Positions 45,013 through 52,315 of a DNA stretch of 64,000 bases are shown here, in pieces. The first letter of the stretch is position 1. Each line of letters starts with the position of its first letter. The DNA is from Advenella kashmirensis W13003 (GTDB lineage: Bacteria; Pseudomonadota; Gammaproteobacteria; Burkholderiales; Burkholderiaceae_B): contig NZ_KI650980.1 of NCBI RefSeq assembly GCF_000506985.1, forward strand, positions 620,001 to 684,000, read 5' to 3'. Under the pieces are notes generated by a model that was not told where the DNA came from, searched no databases, and worked only from the letters and a program-made list of their open reading frames with translations. The position numbers and the translations under genes were made by a program.

Positions 45013-46451
45013 CAGATTTCAAGACTTCCGCGCACAAAATCGCCATGCTCGCCCTGCCTGTTCTGGGACTGGCAGGCTGCGTGAATCTGGCGCCCGATTA
45101 TCACCAACCAGCCGCGCCGGTGTCCGCAAGCTGGCCCCAGGCACCGGCGTCGGCCGGTACCTCAGTGTTACCAACGGCCAACGACCTGGACTGGCGTACC
45201 TTTTTTACGGATCCCCGCCTGCGTGAGGTTGTACAGTTGGGTTTGCAGAACAACCGCGACCTGCGGATTGCCACGCTCAATATTGAACGGGCCCGCGCGC
45301 AATATGGCATTGCCAGAGCCGATGGCCTGCCTGCGGTAGGCGTAGATGGCGAGGTCAGCCGCAGCCGTACCCCGGCCAGTGTCTCCAATTCCGGCGAAAC
45401 CACACTGTCGACACGCTACAGTGTCGATCTTGGGTTGACCAGTTACGAGATTGATTTTTTCGGGAAAATTCGCAACCTGAAGGCTGCGGCCATGCAACGC
45501 TATCTGGCCGCCCAGGAAAGCCGTCGCAGCGCCCAGATCAGCCTGGTCAGTGAAATTGCTGCCGCCTGGCTGCAGCTTGAGGCCACCGGTCAACAGCTGG
45601 CGCTCGCGCGCAGCACGCTGGCAAATCAGCAAAAGTCACATGAGCTGGTTCGCCGCAGTCATGAACTGGGTGCCCAGTCCGGTCTCACGCTGGCGCAGTC
45701 CCAAAGCACAGTGGATGCCGCCAGGGTCAAGGTGGCGGAATATGAATCACAGCTGGCTCAGGATAAAAACGCCTTGACGCTGCTGACGGGTGCACCGGTG
45801 CCCGGCAATTTGCTTCCGCCCGCGGACTTTGCCCTGCAGGGACGGGCCGCTTCGCGTCTGGTCATGCCGCCTGCCGGGTTGCCCTCCAGTGTGTTGCAGC
45901 AACGGCCGGACGTGCTGGCCGCGGAGCACGATCTGATCGCAGCTCATGCCGATATCGGCGCAGCCCGCGCCGCCTTTTTCCCAAGTATTTCGTTGCTCGG
46001 TTCGGCAGGAACAGCCAGCAGCAGCCTGTCGGGCCTGTTTGGAAGCGGGACGCTGGCGTGGAGCTTTGCCCCGTCAATCAGCCTGCCCATCTTCGATGGC
46101 GGTGCCAACCAGGGCAATCTGGATCTGACCAAGGCACAACGCGATATTTTGCTGGCGACCTACGAAAAAACCATTCAAACCGCCTTCAGGGAAGTGGCCG
46201 ACGCGCTGGCGGTGCGAACCAATATTGCAGCGCGACTGCAAGCCCAGCAATCACTGGTTGACTCGACTTACCGCAGCTTTCAACTTTCGAATGCCCTGTT
46301 CTCCCGGGGCGGTGGCAGCGGCTTTCTCGAAGTACTGGACTCGCAAAGAACCTACTATACTGCGCAGCAGGACATGATCACGCTGCGGCTGGTGGAACAG
46401 ATTAACCGCCTGGCCCTGTTCAAAACGCTGGGTGGCGGCTGGCAGCCCTGA
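45009..46451 (+). CDS. RND outer-membrane factor, OprM/NodT lipoprotein
   Basis: A 480-residue TolC-like channel with lipobox LAGC (Cys24), two outer-membrane efflux repeats, and typical blocks YEIDFFGKIRNL, QQRPDVLAAEHDLIAAHADIGAARAAFFPSISL and DGGANQGNLDL. It completes the pump with the adaptor and permease upstream and is coupled to the permease stop. The 138-base gap after it, up to ohr, has a GGCCCGGGCC palindrome near its start but no clear terminator. Confidence 0.92.
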   Translation: MTDFKTSAHKIAMLALPVLGLAGCVNLAPDYHQPAAPVSASWPQAPASAGTSVLPTANDLDWRTFFTDPRLREVVQLGLQNNRDLRIATLNIERARAQYGIARADGLPAVGVDGEVSRSRTPASVSNSGETTLSTRYSVDLGLTSYEIDFFGKIRNLKAAAMQRYLAAQESRRSAQISLVSEIAAAWLQLEATGQQLALARSTLANQQKSHELVRRSHELGAQSGLTLAQSQSTVDAARVKVAEYESQLAQDKNALTLLTGAPVPGNLLPPADFALQGRAASRLVMPPAGLPSSVLQQRPDVLAAEHDLIAAHADIGAARAAFFPSISLLGSAGTASSSLSGLFGSGTLAWSFAPSISLPIFDGGANQGNLDLTKAQRDILLATYEKTIQTAFREVADALAVRTNIAARLQAQQSLVDSTYRSFQLSNALFSRGGGSGFLEVLDSQRTYYTAQQDMITLRLVEQINRLALFKTLGGGWQP

Positions 46452-46589
46452 ACGGCAGGCCCGGGCCCGCAACTGGACCGCGCGCCATTCCCTGTCCGGA
46501 ATCAGGGTCATTGGGCCGATGTCTGCCATAGGGATGCTATAACGGGAACTCACGATCTGTTAACCTGTAACATTCATCAGGAGTCAATC

Positions 46590-47015
46590 ATGGCAGTTGA
46601 AAAAGTGCTTTATGTCGCCCATGCCACCGCAACCGGCGGTCGTGACGGGCGGGCTGTGTCTTCCGATAACGTGCTCGATGTCAAACTGACCACTCCAAAG
46701 GAGTTGGGCGGGGCTGGCGGAGAGGGAACGAACCCTGAGCAGCTGTTCGCCGCAGGCTATTCGGCCTGCTTTCTGGGAGCCTTGAAGCTGGTCGCCTCAC
46801 GAGAAAAAGTCAAGCTGCCTGATGAAACCAGTATTGAAGGCAGTGTCGGCATTGGTCCGATTGCACAGGGATTTGGCATTGAGGTCGAGTTGAAGATTTC
46901 TGTGCCCGGCGTAGAGCGCAGTGTCGCGCAGGAACTGGTAAAAAAAGCCCATGTGGTATGCCCTTACTCAAATGCCACACGCAGCAACGTTGACGTCACC
47001 CTCACTGTCGTTTAA
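46590..47015 (+). CDS. ohr: Organic hydroperoxide resistance peroxiredoxin
   Basis: A 141-residue OsmC/Ohr-family peroxidase. The catalytic cysteines are both present: Cys60 in [10 protein letters not shown] and Cys124 in [26 protein letters not shown] is diagnostic of Ohr over OsmC. It reduces organic hydroperoxides, usually with lipoylated partners. AGGAG lies eight bases before the ATG. No ohrR MarR regulator is adjacent, so control must come from elsewhere. It is convergent with the M23 peptidase gene. Confidence 0.93.
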   Translation: MAVEKVLYVAHATATGGRDGRAVSSDNVLDVKLTTPKELGGAGGEGTNPEQLFAAGYSACFLGALKLVASREKVKLPDETSIEGSVGIGPIAQGFGIEVELKISVPGVERSVAQELVKKAHVVCPYSNATRSNVDVTLTVV

Positions 47016-47119
47016 CGTCTTATCTGCTTCGGACTGCCCTGCTGCCCCGCATCATTATGGCCACAGCAGTGGCAGCCTGTGAGCGCAAAACAGGACATCA
47101 ATAAGACTCCAATGTCGCA

Positions 47120-47887
47120 TCAATGCCGGATGATTGTCCGGATGCGTCCTGTTCGCATGCGCTGGCTTTGACCGCCTTTGATCACCGAGGTTTTTTCAAT
47201 GCGTCCGATACCGGCAGCTCCCTGACCCGTCAGGGGATTGATGGCATGATCGTTATAGCGTATTTCATAATGCAAATGCGCGCCCGTGACTTGTCCCGTA
47301 TCGCCCAGCGCACCAATCACTTCGCCTTTATCGACGATACGACCGACAGCCAGCCGCGGAGCGAAATTGCGCAGATGCGCATAACGGGTTTCGTAACCGG
47401 ATCCATGGTCAACAACCACCATGTTCCCATACCCCCCCTTTACACCTGCAAAAGAAACCTTGCCGCCCAGGGTGGACTTGACCTGACTGCCCATGGGTGC
47501 AACCAGATCCACGCCGGCGTGAAATCGCAACTGGTTATAGATGGGATGCATACGCAAGCCGTAACGCGAGGACACATAGCTTTTATCGAGCGGCGACGAC
47601 AGAAAGCCCATGATCTTTAAATCCAGCTTGAGCGACGGGTCGCAACCCTTGCTATTGCAGCCTTTGGGCGGCGCCAGATCGTCTGCGAGGCCCCGTATGG
47701 TTTTGACGTCGGAATCGACCGTGGGTGCTTCGGGGATGATGTCCAGATCCTCATCGGATTGCGCGTGCGCCACCGGGCATTGCATAAGCGCAGCCAGACT
47801 GCCAAGCAGTACCAGACCGCGCCAGCCTGCTAAACCCGACATGGCTCGCATCGAAGGAAAGAGATGAGTATGATCATGAGAATGCAT
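47120..47887 (-). CDS. M23-family metallopeptidase (LytM domain)
   Basis: A 255-residue exported peptidase or regulator of peptidoglycan hydrolysis. The LytM zinc site is complete: HAGVDL (His123, Asp127), HLRNF (His171) and HLHYE (His204, His206). N-terminal residues contain a signal-like helix (WRGLVLLGSLAALMQCPVAHA-QS) after about 20 extra residues; a start at the ATG 47849-47851 would be shorter. The linker has CNSKGCDPS, a possible disulfide. It likely cuts peptide cross-links in the periplasm. It is convergent with ohr and divergent from a small lipoprotein gene. Confidence 0.88.
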   Translation of the reverse strand: MHSHDHTHLFPSMRAMSGLAGWRGLVLLGSLAALMQCPVAHAQSDEDLDIIPEAPTVDSDVKTIRGLADDLAPPKGCNSKGCDPSLKLDLKIMGFLSSPLDKSYVSSRYGLRMHPIYNQLRFHAGVDLVAPMGSQVKSTLGGKVSFAGVKGGYGNMVVVDHGSGYETRYAHLRNFAPRLAVGRIVDKGEVIGALGDTGQVTGAHLHYEIRYNDHAINPLTGQGAAGIGRIEKTSVIKGGQSQRMRTGRIRTIIRH

Positions 47888-48016
47888 TTTACTTATTTAA
47901 GCTCAATTACGCCCCGAATCCGTGTATAGTTTTCGTTTCTACCCATTTCCGATATCGCCCGATCTCGTCGACCACCCTTGCTTGTACACGCCGGGATTGG
48001 CTGCGATGGCTGCCAG

Positions 48017-48406
48017 ATGCTCAGACTGACTCTTATTATTCCCGTGCTTTTGCTGTTGAGCGCGTGCTCGGACAGACAGGCTGACGAGCGCTTGCGATTG
48101 TCCCTGCAGTCCGATTGCATTGTGACCCGCGGTGCCCTGCTGCTCAGCTCGCAATACGTGGACAAGACCGCATTATCGACCATCCGGAAGGAGTGTCATG
48201 CGGCTTACGAGACATTGCTGCAGCAGGTGTCGACCAAGGCATTGCGTGCCCAGCAAACCGAAGTGTACGACAGTTTTCAGCGTGCCTACAGAATGAAATA
48301 TTCACTGCACGATGTCTTTGACAGTCTGCCGCCGAATGCGAAAAACACCTACGAAACACTGGCGACTACCTTATTCGGATTGAAAAAGGACGAGACGGGA
48401 TTATGA
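48017..48406 (+). CDS. Small lipoprotein of unknown function
   Basis: About 129 residues with a clean lipoprotein signal peptide (MLRLTLIIPVLLLLSAC-SD). The mature part is helical, with two cysteines (SDCIVTRG, KECHAAY) that could pair. It ends KKDETGL. I use the ATG at 48017 because it gives a normal signal; the frame is open from 47978. The stop overlaps the next gene in ATGA. I do not recognise a family. An envelope role beside the M23 peptidase is only a guess from place. Confidence 0.65.
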   Translation: MLRLTLIIPVLLLLSACSDRQADERLRLSLQSDCIVTRGALLLSSQYVDKTALSTIRKECHAAYETLLQQVSTKALRAQQTEVYDSFQRAYRMKYSLHDVFDSLPPNAKNTYETLATTLFGLKKDETGL

Positions 48407-48774
48407 AAGATACTCGTGGCCGCATGCGTTTTATCAAGTATCTGATTGCGGCACTGTTTGTGCTGGTGGCGCTGATCTATCTTGGCATCAGTCTGAACGG
48501 GCTGAACGATGACACAGCCGACTACACCCAGTTCGATAAGGAACGGGCCATCATTACCTGCATGACTGCGGAATACGCGACCCGCTACGCGGACGATCCG
48601 GCCGAATCGGATATGTTTCCGGAATGCGAAGCGCGTTTTGAAAAGCTGAAGGCAACGCTGCCCTACGCCGAGTACGTCCGGATCCAGCAGACCCCCGTCT
48701 CGACTGAGGCCGGGCCCAACGAAATGCAGCCGTATGAAATATTTCTGCATATCATGACAGGTCAGGACCGCTGA
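48403..48774 (+). CDS. Single-pass membrane protein of unknown function
   Basis: A 123-residue protein with one N-terminal membrane helix (FIKYLIAALFVLVALIYLGISL) and a soluble acidic domain with two cysteines (IITCMTAEY, MFPECEARF). The lipoprotein before it also has two cysteines, and the two are translationally coupled, so they may act together in the envelope. No family was recognised. It lies just ahead of a Bug gene, with a 49-base gap. Confidence 0.65.
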   Translation: MKDTRGRMRFIKYLIAALFVLVALIYLGISLNGLNDDTADYTQFDKERAIITCMTAEYATRYADDPAESDMFPECEARFEKLKATLPYAEYVRIQQTPVSTEAGPNEMQPYEIFLHIMTGQDR

Positions 48775-48823
48775 TTTTTATCGAGATCATTATTTATATT
48801 GTTCCAAAGGATATTGTTGCAAA

Positions 48824-49825
48824 ATGAAAAAGAACAAAAGAAAAACGATGGTGAGACTGGCACTGGCCAGCCTGACCGTCAGTTCACTGATGCTGGGCAT
48901 GCTCCCCGCACAGGCCAAAGACAGCCAGTGGCCTGAGCATCCACTCACGCTGATCGTGCCTTTCGGCCCTGGATCCACACCCGATCAGATTGCCCGGATT
49001 ATTGCGGGCAGCGCCGAAAAAAAACTGGGCCAGACCATCGTGATCGAAAACAAGGCCGGTGCGGGTGGCAATATCGGCACGAATCAGGTAGCCAAAGCCA
49101 AACCCGACGGCTATACCTTCGGTATTTCCATCACGGGGCCGCTTGTGAACAACCAGTTCATCTACAGCAAGCTGCCTTATAACCCAGAGAAAGATCTTGC
49201 GCCCCTGACTATGGCGGTGACTCAGCCCAATGTCATTGTGGTCACTAAAAAATCGGGTATTACCACCTTGCAGGAACTGATCAAAAAAATTCAGGCCGAG
49301 CCGGACAAATTGAATTTCGCCACCTCCGGTACGGGCACGGGGTCACACCTGTCCATGGAGCTGATGCTTCAGGCCGTCAATGGCAAGGCGACCGCCGTGC
49401 CTTACCCCTCTTCACCCGCCGCGCTCAATTCTCTGATCGCGGGCGACACCCAATTCACCGCATTGGCGCCGATCGCTGTGTTGCCGCTGGTCAAGGAAGG
49501 ACGCCTGGTCGCGTTGGCGCAGACCAGCGCCCAGCGTAACAGTTCACTGCCCGATATCCCGACGGTCTCTGAAGCGGGCGCGCCTGGCATCGAAGGCGCA
49601 GCCTGGTCCGGCTTCATCATTTCGTCTGAAGTACCGATCGAAATTCGCAATACGCTGACCGATGCACTGCTGACCGCACTCAAGGATCCGGAAGTCGAGA
49701 AGAAACTGAAAGCGCAATATATGGATCCCATCCCGACCACACCCGAAGCCTTCAAAGAATACATGGGTCAGGAAAAAGCACGCTGGCAGCCACTGATTGA
49801 AAAGCTCGATCTGAAAATCAATTGA
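48824..49825 (+). CDS. Bug/TctC-family periplasmic substrate-binding protein
   Basis: A 333-residue Bug protein. The signal peptide begins MKKNKRKTMVRLALASL and cleaves near AQA-KD. The mature region has WPEHPLTLIVPFGPGSTPDQIARIIAG, IENKAGAGGNIGTNQ and KPDGYTFGIS. The usual PYKG loop reads VPYPSSPAALNSLI, a variant that may alter ligand choice. AAAGGA lies 11 bases upstream. It has no enzyme partner in the same direction. It is convergent, with a gap of three bases, with an SDR gene. Confidence 0.88.
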   Translation: MKKNKRKTMVRLALASLTVSSLMLGMLPAQAKDSQWPEHPLTLIVPFGPGSTPDQIARIIAGSAEKKLGQTIVIENKAGAGGNIGTNQVAKAKPDGYTFGISITGPLVNNQFIYSKLPYNPEKDLAPLTMAVTQPNVIVVTKKSGITTLQELIKKIQAEPDKLNFATSGTGTGSHLSMELMLQAVNGKATAVPYPSSPAALNSLIAGDTQFTALAPIAVLPLVKEGRLVALAQTSAQRNSSLPDIPTVSEAGAPGIEGAAWSGFIISSEVPIEIRNTLTDALLTALKDPEVEKKLKAQYMDPIPTTPEAFKEYMGQEKARWQPLIEKLDLKIN

Positions 49826-49828
49826 GTA

Positions 49829-50608
49829 TCAGAACAGCACGGACAGGCCGCCATCCACGGCGATGACCTGTCCATTGACATAGGCTGAAAGGTCCGAAGC
49901 CAGAAATACGGCCAGACCGGCAATTTCCTCGGGCTGGCCCCAGCGACCGGTCGGATTTCGCCTCGCGAGCGTTTGGCCGGCTTCAGACTCAATCATCTGC
50001 CGGTTCGTCTCTGTTGCAAAAGTGCCGGGTGCAATCGCATTGCTCGTAATCCCGGCCTGTGCATGCTCGACGGCCAGCGCGCGCATCATGCCGGTCAGTC
50101 CCTGTTTGGTCACCGGATAGACGGCATCGCCAGGACGGGCGACTTCGCCTGCGACCGAGGTGATCGTAATCAGACGTCCCCATCGCTGTCTGTGCATGAG
50201 CGCCGCCGCTTTTTGCGACAGATACATGGCTCCCAGCAGGTTGACTTCCAGCATTTGGCGCATCTGTTCGATATCAAATGCAGCCAGCGGCTGGCGAATG
50301 CGAATGCCCATGTTATTGACCAGCACATCGCAGCGGCCGTGCCTGTCTTCCAGCGTCGCTATGCACTGCTCGATATCCTGTGGAACGGACATATCGCCGG
50401 CAATCCCCTGAACGCTTACACCCTGTTCAGCAAGCATGGCACAGGCTTGCGCCGTTGAGGCGCTAGTGCGGCCGTTAATGTACACCTGGGCACCACAACG
50501 CGCCATGGCCGAGGCCATTTCCAGGCCCAGCCCGCGCGTCGAACCACTGATAAACACGATTTTGCCCTGCAGGCTGAATTGATCTGTGTATGAACCCTGG
50601 TGTTGCAT
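49829..50608 (-). CDS. Short-chain dehydrogenase/reductase (SDR)
   Basis: A 259-residue classical SDR. The cofactor loop is SGSTRGLGLEMA (a TGxxxGxG variant), NNMG follows at about residue 98, and the catalytic triad is Ser151 / Tyr164 / Lys168 (ITSVAG, YPVTK). The arrangement and the N-terminal FSLQGKIVFISG fit gluconate-5-dehydrogenase or 3-oxoacyl reductase-like enzymes. The substrate is unknown. A good ribosome site (GGAAGG) precedes the ATG. It is convergent with the Bug gene and divergent from the sigma-anti-sigma fusion. Confidence 0.88.
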   Translation of the reverse strand: MQHQGSYTDQFSLQGKIVFISGSTRGLGLEMASAMARCGAQVYINGRTSASTAQACAMLAEQGVSVQGIAGDMSVPQDIEQCIATLEDRHGRCDVLVNNMGIRIRQPLAAFDIEQMRQMLEVNLLGAMYLSQKAAALMHRQRWGRLITITSVAGEVARPGDAVYPVTKQGLTGMMRALAVEHAQAGITSNAIAPGTFATETNRQMIESEAGQTLARRNPTGRWGQPEEIAGLAVFLASDLSAYVNGQVIAVDGGLSVLF

Positions 50609-50648
50609 TGCCTTCCCTGAAAATGTGTTGTCAATTAATTTGTAACGT

Positions 50649-50681
50649 GGCCTGACAAAAGTCAGATAGTTGCATCAGGCC
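50649..50681. promoter_or_regulatory. Inverted repeat GGCCTGA-N19-TCAGGCC
   Basis: A perfect seven-base inverted repeat about 52 bases ahead of the sigma-anti-sigma gene and 40 bases before the divergent SDR. It may be a protein-binding site. No more can be said. Confidence 0.35.
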
Positions 50682-50732
50682 GGTTTGCGGTAAACTTGAA
50701 TCTATTTTCACCCAATTTCCTGGAAAAAGTAC

Positions 50733-52052
50733 ATGTTTGCCAGAAACACCCCTTTTAATTACGAAAAAATCTTAAAAGCGTGTGCAAAAAAGCAGAAGAG
50801 CGCATTACAGACTCTGTTCAAACATGAAGGACCGCCAATGATGGCGCTCTCGCTCAGAGTGTTGGGCAACTACAACCTGGCCGAACAGGCGGTGGTGTCC
50901 ACCTTCGGGCTCATCTGGAACAATGCCGAAGCCTACGAAGATGATATGGGTCCGGCGCGAGGCTGGATTTACTCTATCCTGCGCTATCGCATCAGCCAGA
51001 TTTTCAAAGAGCATTATGATGCGATCCAGGCCGCCAGCAAGGATCAGGACGAGTCCGTACTCAATGAAGTCAGCAGCAATTTGCATGCAGACGTGCGTGA
51101 AGATCTGCCGGCCACACCCGCTTTTTATCTGCATCTTGAAGAATTGCCCGAAGAGCCGCAAAAGGCCATGATCAATATGTACTTCAGCGGCATGTCGCAG
51201 GCGCAGACGGCAACCAAAATGGGTATGCCACTGGGCCGGTTCAAAGAAAACCTGTTTCTCGGCCTGCAACATTTGAGCAAGCATCTGCCCGAGTTTTCCC
51301 CACCGCACAACGCGACGGAAAAAATAGGCGAATATGTTCTGGGGGGCCTATCGGAAAATGAAGAGAAACTCGTCTATAAATTGATGAACGATGACGCGGG
51401 TGTTTCACGTATTGCGCTGCTCTGGGAAGCGCAATTTACTCACTTTCTGAGCCAATTGCCTGCCCAGGTGGCCAGCAGCCGCGTCTGGGAAAAAATAAAA
51501 AAAGCGACATTTGTCAGGCCCGCTTCACCGGAAGCCGCCACGACCATTTCCGAGCCGGACGACGAGGATGCATCTGAACCGTCTTTTGTATCCGGTCTCA
51601 GAAGCAGTGCGCGAAAACTCTGGTTCATGCTCCCCTTCTGGCGCATTCTGGCGCTATTACTGGCTATCGCCGCGCTCGTCTCCTGGTATATGAGCACGCC
51701 TGCCTCTGCGATTCCATATAAAGTGGCAGTGCTGGACTCATCCATGAGCAAAGCGCAGACCGGCTGGGTGGTTCGATTCAATGCCAGGGGTGACGCACAA
51801 TTTTCACCGGTGCTGCGCCAGACGGTCTCCGAAGGACTGGTGTTACAAGCCTGGAAACGGTCAAACGGAACCAGCGTACCATTGAGCCTGATTCGCGACA
51901 GTCGCGCGTTTGCGCTTGCTGCCGACAAGGTAGGGCCAGTTGCCGCGGGCGACCAGATTCTGATCAGTCTTGAGCCCGAAGGCGGATCGCGCAACGACCG
52001 GCCGTCCGGTTCTATTCTTTATCAGGGAACCGTGGCAGATCTGCAGCGGTAA
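50733..52052 (+). CDS. ECF sigma factor fused to RskA-type anti-sigma factor
   Basis: A 439-residue protein with both partners of a sigma switch in one chain. Residues about 10-95 match sigma region 2 (LAEQAVVSTFGLIWNNAE, GPARGWIYSILRYRISQI) and about 133-185 match region 4 (LEELPEEPQKAMINMYFSGMSQAQTATKMGMPLGRFKENLFLGLQHL). Residues about 193-260 look like the RskA sigma-binding domain (IGEYVLGGLSENEEKLVYKLMNDD, LWEAQFTHFLSQL). A membrane helix at about 302-322 and a periplasmic RskA domain to the end follow. The sigma part is divergent from consensus, so DNA binding may be weak. No separate partner gene is present. I infer a tethered, self-inhibited regulator. Confidence 0.75.
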   Translation: MFARNTPFNYEKILKACAKKQKSALQTLFKHEGPPMMALSLRVLGNYNLAEQAVVSTFGLIWNNAEAYEDDMGPARGWIYSILRYRISQIFKEHYDAIQAASKDQDESVLNEVSSNLHADVREDLPATPAFYLHLEELPEEPQKAMINMYFSGMSQAQTATKMGMPLGRFKENLFLGLQHLSKHLPEFSPPHNATEKIGEYVLGGLSENEEKLVYKLMNDDAGVSRIALLWEAQFTHFLSQLPAQVASSRVWEKIKKATFVRPASPEAATTISEPDDEDASEPSFVSGLRSSARKLWFMLPFWRILALLLAIAALVSWYMSTPASAIPYKVAVLDSSMSKAQTGWVVRFNARGDAQFSPVLRQTVSEGLVLQAWKRSNGTSVPLSLIRDSRAFALAADKVGPVAAGDQILISLEPEGGSRNDRPSGSILYQGTVADLQR

Positions 52053-52315
52053 TTTTCCTGGTCTGAGTTTGCCGCCTGTGAATCGGGTACGGCTCCCTGG
52101 TGACTGTTGTCGTTTTGCACGGGTGTATTCATCGCGTTCATGATGCGTTCATAACACTCCGTTCGACCATCTTTCAACGATACAAGTCATTGTTGTGTCG
52201 TGAAAGACCGATTTTTTCAGCTCAAATTCAGCGAGATTAAAAAATTTAATCGGTATGCCGAAAAGATAAAGTATCATTGTAATAATTCGCCATAAATCCT
52301 CATAACTAGCACTTA

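Noticed and set aside
52053-52315. Possible riboswitch ahead of the mrp operon
   Set aside because: Only a short AT-rich dyad was found; no known riboswitch core could be recognised.
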